Source: Bacteroidaceae bacterium
GTDB lineage: Bacteria; Bacteroidota; Bacteroidia; Bacteroidales; Bacteroidaceae
Direction: 5' to 3'
NCBI GenBank assembly: GCA_017619585.1
Contig: JAFZSA010000028.1
Span: forward strand, 66,479-130,478
DNA length: 64,000 bases
In this document: piece by piece, positions 18,050 through 28,300 of the stretch
Layout of the letters: every line of letters starts with the position of its first letter
How positions within the stretch are numbered: position 1 is the first letter of the stretch
Notes under the pieces: generated by a model
Databases searched by the model: none
The model's input: the letters and a program-made list of their open reading frames with translations, nothing else
Told to the model about the DNA's origin: nothing
Position numbers and translations under genes: made by a program

Positions 18050-20587
18050 TCATCTTACCATTATCTTTTTCCCGTTAACAATGTATACACCATTGGCTGT
18101 TGGCTGTTGGCCTTTAGCTATGCGGCGGCCCTGCAGGTCGTACCATTCAACTTCGGCCAGTTCGGCATTTACGGTTTCGTTGATGCCCGTGGGGTCGCTG
18201 ATGGTAAATCCGTAAACACTGGTGCAACAGTAGCTGACACGCTCCTTGTTCACTATCTCAGCGATGTAGGAATCGAGGTAGTAGTCGCCGGGCTGAGTCA
18301 GGTCGATGGGTAACTGGTAGTTGAAGGTGTACTCGCCATTGCCGATGTTGTCGGGCAATTTACGGAGATAGTCGCGCAGCTCCTCCTTCACCAGTACTCT
18401 CTGCAGCACATCATTATTGAATGCTAATGTCACGCGCAAGCAGAGGCTGTCGGCTGGAATCCAGTGCGGCATCTTCGTGCCGATACGGTCGGCCAGCTCC
18501 ACGTTCCAGTACCACTGGTCTCCTTCGCGCGAGAGGTAACTCTTGTTCTCCACGTAGTTATAGTAGTTGACGAGGGTGTCGTTATTCAATTCCAGAGGCA
18601 TCGCGCCGATTCTGGAATCTGAATTATAGACGTAGAAGACCACGGTACCGCCATATTCGGGAACGTAACTGAAGGTAACGTCGGCCTCGCCCTTGGCCGG
18701 GATGTAGGCTCCGCATTTCATGTTCTGTCCATAAGCCAGTGGGGGTACAGTGCCCATTTCCTCAGGAGTGACGTGTCCAAGGTAGACGGGAACGAGATAG
18801 AGGATATTGGAGAAGTCCGACGACTCGTTGTTACGGACACGGATAGTGATATCGCTGCGTTCATTCAGCCGACCGGTACCGCCAGTGATGGTGATGCCCG
18901 TCAATTCCATGTCGAATTCTTTGACATTCGAAATCATGAAGAACTTACCGTCCGAGTCACGGCCTACGGTCAAGTTCTGCTCCATCGGGGGGACAATCTG
19001 CCACTGTTCACCCGGATGGCGGAAGCGAAGCATGGGGTAGAGCGTCACGGTCTGTCCAGGAGTGAAGTACGTGGAGTCTATCTGCACCGGGAAGTAGTTA
19101 TAATTGTAAGCCAGATACGAGTAGAGGATGCTGTCGTTCGGGTCAACCATAAACAAGGGGTGCAAGTTGCCATCCTCGTCAATGGTGCCCAAGGCATTGT
19201 CAATCACCTCATTGGTGTTTCCATGAAAGAAATAGTAGAACGACACAACGTTGTCCTCCTCGATTGAGATGGGGTAACACTGGTAGAACATCTGTTCGTA
19301 TTCTCCGTGCAAAGCGGGCTGCTGTTCCATCTGCGGGTCGGTATAAATGATGGCTTTCTCCCCGATGCAGAATCCGATGCCGCTGCTACCGCTGCCCGAG
19401 CTAGTATTGTTGTAGGGATTGAGCACAGAGAGCGAGAAATAGCCATCGTCGACACCACTCCATCCCCAGTTGATATGGAACAGACCGTTGCCGTCGTATC
19501 CGTCACACACGAAGGCGTGACCGGATTGATCGGTGCTACCCCCATAGACAATCGGACGCCCTGCTGCCAACTCACCGTAGATGACTCCCTCCCATTCGTC
19601 GATGCCGAAATCAAAGCGTGAAATGAATTGTGCGGCATTGTAGTCAAAATAGTTGGTGAGTGCCTTTGCAATATCTTGGCTCATTGCACCAGAGCCGCCT
19701 AATTCGCGGGGACCGTACATCATCTCGACCGACTGCCCGCAGTAGCGCATCAGCGTTGCAACTGCATTGTCCTGTGACTCAGTGGCCTCTAAGCGTATAT
19801 AATTCATCTGAGCATCGTAGTATCCATAGTCATTGAGCATATTGTCCCAGTCGAACCACGTCGGAGGCAAAGCACCAATGTGCCACTTCTTCGTGATGCC
19901 ATTGTACACGTTATTGTAGTCGTATGCCGGTACTCCGTTGGGCACCGTTTTCGGCCACTGCCAAAAGTTCATCACCTGCGCCATGGCCGTGGCCACACAG
20001 CCCACGTAGCATTGCTTGCCCTGAAGACTCGGATTGCCCCCATGGAATTTCGGGGCCTGGTTCCAATACGGCTCGTTCTGGTCCCAATGGGTCTTGACGA
20101 GCGGCTCCACGGCCACACGTTCAGCGCGCCGCAATCGACGGACTGCGTTCGCGCCTTGGCCATACGACGGTATCACCATCTGTTCACCGTTTTCAAAGTC
20201 CGTCCGATTGCCAAGCGTGGCGATGGACTTGTCATACTGCGACAGCCACGAGCGCATGTTCTCCGGCATCTGTTGCCAGTCAATGCTTCCCGAGTCGCTA
20301 TATCCCAAGACAGGCAACGTGCGCTGGTCGCCTGAGGCAATGACGAACCCACCACCCTCACAATTGAAGGCATATATTCCATTTGCATCAATCTTAACGG
20401 GTGTCAACTTCAAGCCTCCACCCTTGGCGGGAGAAGCCATACGACGTACCATTGCCGATGATTGATCACTTCTCATGTAATGTAAAGCACGTTCCATCGC
20501 ATCCTGTTCAGACATGTGCTGTGCCACAATTGCCAACCAGCAGCCGAGGAAAGCTGCAAGTGTCACCAAAATCCTTCTCATTTTCAT
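18050..20587 (-). CDS. secreted C10 family (streptopain-like) cysteine protease with C-terminal sorting signal
   Basis: 845-aa secreted protease. A signal peptide (~1-22) is followed by a propeptide (~24-150) like the SpeB/interpain inhibitor domain. The catalytic domain has Cys197 in YVGCVATAMAQVM, His357 in SGHAFVCDGYD, and the NWGWSG segment (~373). The long C-terminal region (~410-800) is beta-rich and unrecognised. It ends with YDLQGRR...GVYIVNGKK, a type-A sorting signal for type IX secretion. Prevotella interpains are the known relatives. A 7-bp repeat lies inside the sorting-signal linker (IAKGQQPTANG). Own promoter upstream. Targets are unknown; degradation of host or dietary proteins is inference. 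Confidence 0.92.
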   Translation of the reverse strand: MKMRRILVTLAAFLGCWLAIVAQHMSEQDAMERALHYMRSDQSSAMVRRMASPAKGGGLKLTPVKIDANGIYAFNCEGGGFVIASGDQRTLPVLGYSDSGSIDWQQMPENMRSWLSQYDKSIATLGNRTDFENGEQMVIPSYGQGANAVRRLRRAERVAVEPLVKTHWDQNEPYWNQAPKFHGGNPSLQGKQCYVGCVATAMAQVMNFWQWPKTVPNGVPAYDYNNVYNGITKKWHIGALPPTWFDWDNMLNDYGYYDAQMNYIRLEATESQDNAVATLMRYCGQSVEMMYGPRELGGSGAMSQDIAKALTNYFDYNAAQFISRFDFGIDEWEGVIYGELAAGRPIVYGGSTDQSGHAFVCDGYDGNGLFHINWGWSGVDDGYFSLSVLNPYNNTSSGSGSSGIGFCIGEKAIIYTDPQMEQQPALHGEYEQMFYQCYPISIEEDNVVSFYYFFHGNTNEVIDNALGTIDEDGNLHPLFMVDPNDSILYSYLAYNYNYFPVQIDSTYFTPGQTVTLYPMLRFRHPGEQWQIVPPMEQNLTVGRDSDGKFFMISNVKEFDMELTGITITGGTGRLNERSDITIRVRNNESSDFSNILYLVPVYLGHVTPEEMGTVPPLAYGQNMKCGAYIPAKGEADVTFSYVPEYGGTVVFYVYNSDSRIGAMPLELNNDTLVNYYNYVENKSYLSREGDQWYWNVELADRIGTKMPHWIPADSLCLRVTLAFNNDVLQRVLVKEELRDYLRKLPDNIGNGEYTFNYQLPIDLTQPGDYYLDSYIAEIVNKERVSYCCTSVYGFTISDPTGINETVNAELAEVEWYDLQGRRIAKGQQPTANGVYIVNGKKIMVR
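18093..18120. repeat. heptamer array inside the C10 protease sorting signal
   Basis: ttggctg, ttggctg, ttggcct, ttagcta; in frame it encodes part of the linker between GRR and GVYIVNG. Confidence 0.75.
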
Positions 20588-20672
20588 TTAGTTAGTTATT
20601 TGTTTGTTTTCTGATATTTGTTTACGTATGAAGCATTACTTCATGGCATTTGATATTTGCATCTTCTGGGGC

Positions 20673-20743
20673 CAAAATTACGAATAAGTGAGCGGAATAC
20701 AAAAGGAAAACACATTTTTCTTTTAATTCCAGAACGGGAGTAG
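20673..20743 (-). promoter_or_regulatory. C10 protease promoter with conserved upstream block
   Basis: Minus strand: TTTG (20,700-20,703) and TAATTTTG (20,673-20,680), spacer 19 bp ending TCACTTATTCG, identical over these 11 bases to the S41 protease promoter. Upstream at ~20,729-20,743 is a relative of the ACTTCCGCTCGG block. Confidence 0.8.
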
Positions 20744-20951
20744 TTTCAAGGCAACGGCCTCAAGATTACGAAAACAAGGCGCATACCGTAAAATTATTTC
20801 CGAATTTTGCGTCTATATGTTCATCAAATATATATTCTATCTTCACCAACAATATTGAATTTGTTCACGAACAATCAGGCAATCGTTCTTGAAGGTCTGA
20901 ATACCAGCCCCGAACGACCTGTCAGTTTTTTCATTAAATCCATAATAAAAA

Positions 20952-20986
20952 CCCTCCCATTTCTTGGGAGGGCTTGGGAGAGGGGC
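20952..20986 (-). terminator. C-rich/G-rich hairpin element 3, likely terminator of the surface-protein operon
   Basis: On the minus strand CCCTCCC and GGGAGGG form a stem with a 7-nt loop, followed by TTTTTATT. It is the only one of the ten hairpin elements in the window with a clear T-run, and it follows the stop of the 63-aa peptide gene by a few bases. Confidence 0.78.
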
Positions 20987-20988
20987 TT

Positions 20989-21180
20989 TTACCACTCCTC
21001 ATCCCACACACTATTACTCTGGCGGGTGAAGGCCTCAATGCTTCCCTCCGTACCGCCACCCGCACCGCCATACTGGATTCCTTCCTCAGATTGTATGCCA
21101 GCAACGGGACTACTGCATATAATATTCTGATGTTGTAGTCTAACCACTAAAATCTCCGGCTGAATATATGTCCTTTTCAT
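20989..21180 (-). CDS. 63-aa conserved-looking small peptide, unknown function
   Basis: Small protein whose ATG overlaps the stop of the 387-aa gene (ATGA), so it is translated by coupling. The N-terminus MKRTYIQPEILVVRLQHQN and the C-terminal NSVWDEEW end resemble a family of very short proteins I recall from Prevotella genomes (lysine/arginine-Thr-Tyr-x-x-Pro start, acidic Trp-Asp end). This is from memory and was not searched. The middle is glycine-rich (GGAGGGTEG). No signal peptide or membrane helix. Last gene of the surface-protein operon, followed by a terminator. Function unknown. Confidence 0.75.
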   Translation of the reverse strand: MKRTYIQPEILVVRLQHQNIICSSPVAGIQSEEGIQYGGAGGGTEGSIEAFTRQSNSVWDEEW

Positions 21181-22340
21181 CTTATCAAAATCTTTTTTCC
21201 GTTAACAATGTATATACCGTCCTTCAATTGAGAATTGGGAATTGAGAATTGAGAATTAATTCTGCGACCTGAGAGGTCATACACAGCAGCAGCCGATTCT
21301 TCATTCTTCACTCTTAATTCTTCATTAAAGAAAGAGGTGGCATCGTCTTCCTCGAAATCAAAGACAAAGGCTTTCACCTTGGAAGCAACTACCGGACTGA
21401 GCTGGAAGTAGGCACGGCATGCATTCACATAAAAGTTGTTCACATTAGGATAATAGAGTGTGTTGCCTGCACCCATGTAGAGATTTGTCTTCACATCCTT
21501 AGGAAGCAAGACCGGACTGTAAGTACCTACGAAAGACACCGTGCCATCATAGCTGGCAACAACCGACGGAATGGTGCCGGTAAAGGTCACACTACTGAAG
21601 ACGGGATTTACCAGCCCGCTACTGCCCTCCCACCTGACTATATAAGGCTTTCCCGCCTCTATGCTGGTGACAGTGATGAACTTCAGCGTCAGTGTCCCAT
21701 CGGCAGCAAGACTCGTGCCGTCGGAAGAACTGTCCAGTTCCTTGATAATGGCATCTGACAGATTGCTGGTGGCAATCTGCTCCGCTGTCATCGGAAAAGG
21801 CAGGCACAGCGTATTCCACGCCCCCGCCTTCGTCAGCGAGCGCCCGCTAAGGACAACATCGCAAGTCTTATCCTTCCATGCGGCCAGGAGGTCCGAGTTG
21901 TCTGCATTGTTGACCAGACTGACAGGCGTGATATCAATAATATAAGGATCGGAAGTCTTCCCTATTGAGCCGTGATACATGTAATCAAGGGCAGGATCAG
22001 GAACGCAGGTAAAAATATGCCCGCCCGTATAGACCCTGAAATGCAAATACTGGTGATTCGCAGTATAATCGCCGAATGCCGTCAGATATACCAGATTAGG
22101 ATGAGTAGGGTCATTCCCAACCTCATCTTCTCCACGGAAATCATCCCCGCAATAGACAGCTACGTCGGCATCTGTAACGACTTCTCCGTTTTGGATAACC
22201 TGCGCGGTAACGGTCATACTGCCCTGGTACTTGAATGCAGGAATCGACTTATCCGGGAAGGGATTGCTCTGAGCCATAAGGCTGGCACTCCCCATTACGA
22301 GGAGCGCCATAAGGCCTTGGATTCTATTTATCATCTTCAT
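21177..22340 (-). CDS. 387-aa secreted protein with C-terminal sorting signal
   Basis: Unrecognised exported protein. A signal peptide (~1-23, MINRIQGLMALLVMGSASLMAQ) is followed by a beta-rich domain (~35-140) containing SMTVTAQVIQNGEVV and VAVYCGDDFRGEDEV. The same pattern occurs near the end of the adjacent giant protein (SMNVIAVLKKEG...AAFIGEECRG), so the two share a domain. A second beta-rich region (~160-330) follows, then YDLSGRR...KDGIYIVNGKK, a type-A sorting signal. Two 7-bp arrays lie in frame near the C-terminus. Start overlaps the giant gene stop (ATGA) and the stop overlaps the next start, so all three genes are coupled. Confidence 0.85.
   Translation of the reverse strand: MKMINRIQGLMALLVMGSASLMAQSNPFPDKSIPAFKYQGSMTVTAQVIQNGEVVTDADVAVYCGDDFRGEDEVGNDPTHPNLVYLTAFGDYTANHQYLHFRVYTGGHIFTCVPDPALDYMYHGSIGKTSDPYIIDITPVSLVNNADNSDLLAAWKDKTCDVVLSGRSLTKAGAWNTLCLPFPMTAEQIATSNLSDAIIKELDSSSDGTSLAADGTLTLKFITVTSIEAGKPYIVRWEGSSGLVNPVFSSVTFTGTIPSVVASYDGTVSFVGTYSPVLLPKDVKTNLYMGAGNTLYYPNVNNFYVNACRAYFQLSPVVASKVKAFVFDFEEDDATSFFNEELRVKNEESAAAVYDLSGRRINSQFSIPNSQLKDGIYIVNGKKILIR
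21225..21259. repeat. heptamer array in the 387-aa protein sorting-signal linker
   Basis: Five units: caattga, gaattgg, gaattga, gaattga, gaattaa. Reads in frame as the NSQFSIPNSQLK segment between GRR and DGIYIVNG. Confidence 0.85.
21296..21330. repeat. heptamer array just before the sorting signal of the 387-aa protein
   Basis: Five units: attcttc, attcttc, actctta, attcttc, attaaag. Encodes the NEELRVKNEES stretch in frame. Confidence 0.82.
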
Positions 22341-25300
22341 TTAACGATCTTCTTTTGTCCGTTAACAATGTAAACACCCTTCTTCAAAGAGTTGACGAGC
22401 TGACGAGCTGACGAGTTGACTCTACGACCGTTCAGGTCATAAACAGCTCCCTCGCCTTCGGAGAGGACTGGGATGAAGCTGCCGATGCCTGTAGCCTGGT
22501 TAGCCATATCAATAACAACAGGGTTCAAGGGAGTTCCGTAGATAGCATTCGTCTCATAGGTAAGGACAAGAGGTACATCTACCATCTCGCCGGCGATTGA
22601 CATCTTGAAGGTCAGTTCACAAGGTTCGTCACCAGGAATAGTCAGGAAGGCAACACCCTGTGCATTTGTCACAGCTGCCGCGCGACATTCCGTGCCGGCA
22701 AATGCAGCCAGTTCTATGCCTGCAAGTGCCTTTGCACCAGCCACAACCTTCGCAGCCATGATGGCATTGTCGGGATAGTTGCGGGCATCCACAACATCGA
22801 ACATCGATTGCTTGTCATTATCCGTTGAAGGAGCCTGAGCAGGTGCCAGATGGCGTGCTGCTGTCACAACTGCATTAGGATAGCTGAACGTCTGGTCTGC
22901 ACCGGTGTTCTTCATCTGATAGCCCTGTCCGGGTTCCATAATCTGCAGAGAGCCTGACCATTCAAACTCATCCCAGTATGCTACACCACGCAGTGCTTTC
23001 AGTATGTCGCCGTCATTCTTTGCCAAATCAGCCAGTGCATCGCCCAGAGAAGCCACCTGACTGCCCTGATAGCCCAGCCAGTTCCATCCATTGTAGATAG
23101 TCACAGGCATATGAACGCAACTACCGACAACGCGCAGTTTGCGGTCAGCCTTCATCTTCACGGCATACATATCGGAATTAGACAGATTACCCGTCAGGTT
23201 ACCGCCCCATATACCGTTCTCGCATGACATGTATCCGCTTCTGTGACTCTTCACAGTTATCACATCTTCTGCAACATTCTTGAAGAGTTCAGGGATAGTC
23301 ATATCATCAGCCTTGACATAGAAGGATACAAAGTTCCAACCAGCCTTCAGCTCTGTTACCTGTTCAATCTTATCCTGAACATTGAATACCTTAGGCTCAG
23401 CATAAGTACCCATCAGTGCGAGCGGTGAGAAAGTGAACTCACTCTCAGATTCCAACGTCACAACCGGATAGACAGTTCCGGTAGAGGCATCATAGGCACG
23501 GAAGGTTACCTCTTTGCCCAATTCTGCGCTCTGAGCATAGATATCCATCGTCAGGTAGTAGTTGCCATAGCGTGCATTGTACTTGGGATGAGCTATTCCG
23601 CGACACTCTTCGCCAATAAAAGCTGCCAGCATATCATCTGTATCAATCATAGGCTTTCCTTCCTTCTTGAGCACGGCAATGACATTCATTGATTCCTCAT
23701 AGTCATGTGGGTTCACAGCCCATTCTGGTACGTCGCCTGTTACAGAGATATTCAGTGTCAGAGGCGTCTCTATGCCATCGTTACCGCTTACATACACAGT
23801 CTGCTCGTACTTTCCTATAGGTGTTGCGCTGCTAACGGTAAACGTAATGGTCTGTTCAGCAAGGGGCTGCAAGTTGCCGTATTCCACATCGGCTTTCAAC
23901 CATGCGGGCAGTGCGCTCATAGTCCATGCCTGCTGCTTGCCACTCTTGTTCATTAGGGTTGCTGTCAGGGTACCCTCCTCTGTCACCTGCTGTGTCAGTG
24001 CCAATTCAGGCTCTTGCCACTTCAGCGGGTTCTGGTTGACAAAGGCACTCCAACTAACGGGATCAGAAAGGTTGTTGTTCTGATCATGAACGTCACGAAC
24101 GGTGAAGTTCAGCGTACAACCCTCCACCTTGGCGGGCTCTTCGTTCAGTTCTATTACAATCTTATTCTCTGAAGCTGTGAAAGTAAAGCTAACGTTCTTT
24201 TCCTCTGGCTTCACGCGCAGGGCAGGAGCCTCGTCAACATAGTTCATAGTGCATAGTTCTGAGTCCATAGTTGACAGCTGTGCATCATAGCCGCTACCAC
24301 AGAGGTCTGCAGCATCACCATTGGTAACAACCTGATTCTGACTGTCAAGTGTCTTCACCTCAAAAGGATAATAGGCTACAAGTCCAGGCTCATCACCTGT
24401 CAGGCGCACCTTGCGCTGCTTCTTCAACTGGTCGGCATTCATAGTAGCGTTCCAGACACGTACCTCATCCACAATACCCGTCAACGGACGATCATACTGG
24501 TAGAGTACCTCACTCTGCTGTACATCCATCAAAGTGCGGCGCGCACCTATAATCAACTGGTCACTGCCCAGCGAGCCGATCTTGTCGGCACTGACGGTAG
24601 CTCTTGACACACCATCCACATAGATATTTGCATTACCGTTACGCAGTACACTCAGTGCCACGTGGTGCCAGGCGTTGTCGGTAAGTGAAGAGTTAAGAGT
24701 GAAGAGTGAAGAATTATTGCTCTCTAACTGCAACTGACCGTCGGCGTTCAGAGAGAGGCCAACCTCACCCAACTGCAGCAACTGTGCATCGGCAGTCTGC
24801 TCCCCGGCCTTTACCCACAGTTCCACAGCATAGTCGTCCTGCGGCATGGGAGGAATCTCACTCGTATTGATGCCCACGTAGTGTTCACCATCCAGTGTTA
24901 CAGCCTTGTTCTCATTTTCGATGTGCCATGTTTCGGCAGCCATTGTCATATGACGGTTGCGGGCATAGTCTGTAAGGGTCATACCCTCACCCTCGTTCAT
25001 CTTCCAGTAGCCTATAAGTCCGCGGGTAGCAGGACTCTTCGTAACGGAACGCTGCTGTAGGGCTGTAGTGATATCACGTGCCTCTTCCCAGAGCAGCAGC
25101 TCATGCATGGCAGCTCTCATCTGCTGACCAACAGCAAGCGGGCCATTGCCCTCATAGGCTGTTACCTCCTTATCATTGAAGAGCGTTGTGGTGGTGGCAT
25201 CCGTAGCTACGCTGGCACTCAGTTTACCATCCTGTGTCAGGCCCAATGTAAGGAATGCCCACTGGTTCTGCGGAACATCGTTCAATGAGGTATAGGTCTG

Positions 25301-28300
25301 GTCACCTATCTTAACAACCAGCTTACCGTCATCATTCACGCCAACGGTCAGTTTCTGTGTTCCCGTACCATGGCTCAGCAGTGTACCAGCGCTCTGTACA
25401 TTCACCCATGTGTCAATACTGAAATCCTTGCCGCTCAGGTTGATATCAGCCTCCGTGGCAGCAGCGGCATCGGAACCGCCAACCGCACTGAGCGCTGTCT
25501 GATGGTCTACGACGGAACCGTTCAGCACACCCGTCACGCGGAAGTTCTGGTCTTTTGACAGTTCACCATTGAGGATAGTCTCATTGAAGAGGACGCTCAA
25601 CTCATCACCTGCAGACAGAATACCGTCTGTAGGCTGGGGCTGGCCTAAAGGTTTAGGACGACTCATATCCTTCACCACGATAATCTCCTGGCTTACATTG
25701 GTCACCTCGCCGTTGCCATAGGTACGGGCAGAGAGGGCACGGAACTTATAGGTACGGTCGGGGAAGACAGTACCGTTGGTCATATCAAAGTTCAGGTTGA
25801 TAATGCCGTTCTTGGGTAGCATTTCGTCTATCGGATTCAAGATATCGCTTTCATTCACCATATATCTGCGGGCATCATGCCATGCACTCTCTCCCACGCC
25901 CTGATACTGTACGGCAATATATTCCAAACCGGTGTATTGCGGATCATAGCCACTCACAGTCAGCGGGAGCACACCCTTGGTAGAAGTATTCACCACTGCA
26001 TTGTCAATACGCAATGCCACATCGGTGCTGGAAGGCACAAACTCAGCCGAGATATAAACGGTATCACCGATAACATCCCATGTACTTGCGGGATCTTTCT
26101 GGCACTGTGATGCCAATACAACGGCAATGTTGTCATAGACCAGATCACCTTTAAGATTCTGTTCCAACGCCAGATTCATGCGAACGGTACCACCGGCAGG
26201 TACCAATACGCTACGGCCGCTGCCAATCTCGTTACTGTTGATATCGATGCCTGCACCCTTAGTATTGGTCTCATCAATGACAAAGAGGTCGAAATAGCAG
26301 TCCTCGCCAGTCTCGCTCTCGTTGGTAAGCAACAGAGTGTAGTTAGCCATCTTGCCAGCAGGCACACCACCTACACGGTTAGCACCGTTCTCCACGGCAA
26401 TTCTTGGCTTCTCAATCTGCATAGTGGCAGTAGCTATCGTGTGCTTGCCAGGCTCATAATACTTGGTCTTCTGCTCGCCCTCATACGGACAGGTGGTCTG
26501 TCCGCCACGAGTCACGAAGATAGCACCCAGTCCATCGGGAGCCTTGTAAACATCCACCGTCAGGGCATCGTCATCGCCTGTTTCCATCAGGGTATAGCCC
26601 GTGGTTACAGTGCGCTCATGTCCCCATTCGTCAGTTCTGGAGTTACCAAACGATGTGGTGCTCTGTACGTTCACGTTTACATCGTTTCCGAAGATTTCGA
26701 AATCAGTACCTGAGCCAAACACCATGTGGGCCTCGAAACTGGCTGTATAGCTTGAATTCACACTCGCGGTATAGGTAGTAGAAGACTCTATGAATGTACC
26801 AGAATCGAAGCTCTGGTTCGAGTCGATATACGTACGGCGGTTGTCGATGGCAAGCACCTTCATCTGTTCGTTATAGGACAGCAGGTTCTCCCAGTTGGCA
26901 ATCTGCTGGTTGTAGTAAGCCACAGAGTCGGTATAGATTTCTGAGTTAGAGGGGATACCGCAGGTGTAGGTGCCTGCAGCGCCGAAATTGTCGTCCTCGG
27001 CGTCAACTGATGATTCGTAAGTCAGACCGGCATCGTCGAAACCCTTGATTAGGAAGTTATTGCGCATCGCAACGAAATTGGGAATCATCACGTTCTCAAT
27101 GAAATTCTGCGTGTAGTTGAATGTAGTACCAAACTCGGTTCCTGTTACAAAGTTATCGGTAGCTGCCAAAGCATAGCCTTCTGCTTCCTTCTTCAGCCCT
27201 ACGCATCGTGCGTTACCGAAAAGAATGTTGGTAGAGTTGCCAATGAACACGTCGCCCTGAGCACCCACATATTCGGCCTGGTCGCTGGTAGAAACGCGCT
27301 TGTTGTTGGTCACGCTGATGGACTTGGTATTCGCATCTACACCCGTTACTTCTGTAGTTACACCGAGGTCAACGGTTACCACCTCCTTGGTATTGGTAAT
27401 GATGCCCGAGATAGCACCTACGCCCACACCATTGAACTGTGTAAGTTCGAAGCCTATCTCAGTATGGGTCATCGTTTCGGTCTCATTACCTAACGACTGC
27501 TCGGTAGTCACGGTGCTGGTCACGGTGTTGCCCGCTTCCCAGTAGGCCTGTGAGGCACTACCGGAAGGGTCACGCAGAATCATCGTTACCTGGTCGGGAC
27601 CTTTGGTCACGAAGTTAGTACCTGAAGGCAATGCACCTGTTACCACGCCGGCTAGAGAGTTGCTGGCATTGACACCGTTCCATGTATAGGTCCTATCGTT
27701 CTGTACAAAGGTGGCAGCCAACGACAATGTGTAGGGGGCTGTAATGTTGGGCAGACCGGCCGTCCACTCATATTGTGCTTTACCATCTTCATCGAGGGTC
27801 ACCATGTCGGGAGCTGTACTACCCAGGTCACCACGCTCATCGTCATCGTCAGTCAGTTCTGGATTAATTACCACCTGCTGACCCGTACCCATCTGGTTGC
27901 TAAAGGTAACCTCCACATCGCGCAGCGGCACCTCGTAGCTAACAGGGCTTTCGCCATCGTTGTTCACGTAAATCTCGTAGCCACGCACATTAAACATATA
28001 GGTGTTCTGTTGCTTAAAGAATGGATAGCCGTAAGTATAGGTGATATCACCGTTTTCAGCATTATAGAGGAGCAACTCCGTATCAGGGGTCAACTTATCA
28101 CTATAAGTATAGGTCTGCTCGCCAAACGAGCCATCGGCATGTCCTTCCTGAGTAATCTCCAAATGCGGATCGGTGTAGTAGCTCATGATCATCTTAGCCA
28201 CATACTCGAAGCTTCTAGTGGGTGAACCTTCAACCGCAAGAGAGTCAGTCTCTGTCTTTGTAGGATCGTTGGCATAGAGAACTGGCAGGTTATCGAAGGT

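Larger units (their letters stand above)
20588..20988. other. intergenic region upstream of the C10 protease
   Basis: Holds the C10 protease promoter and its conserved upstream block (20,673-20,743) and, at the far end, the hairpin element ending the 63-aa peptide transcript (20,952-20,986). The remaining A/T-rich DNA shows no gene that I can support. Confidence 0.7.
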
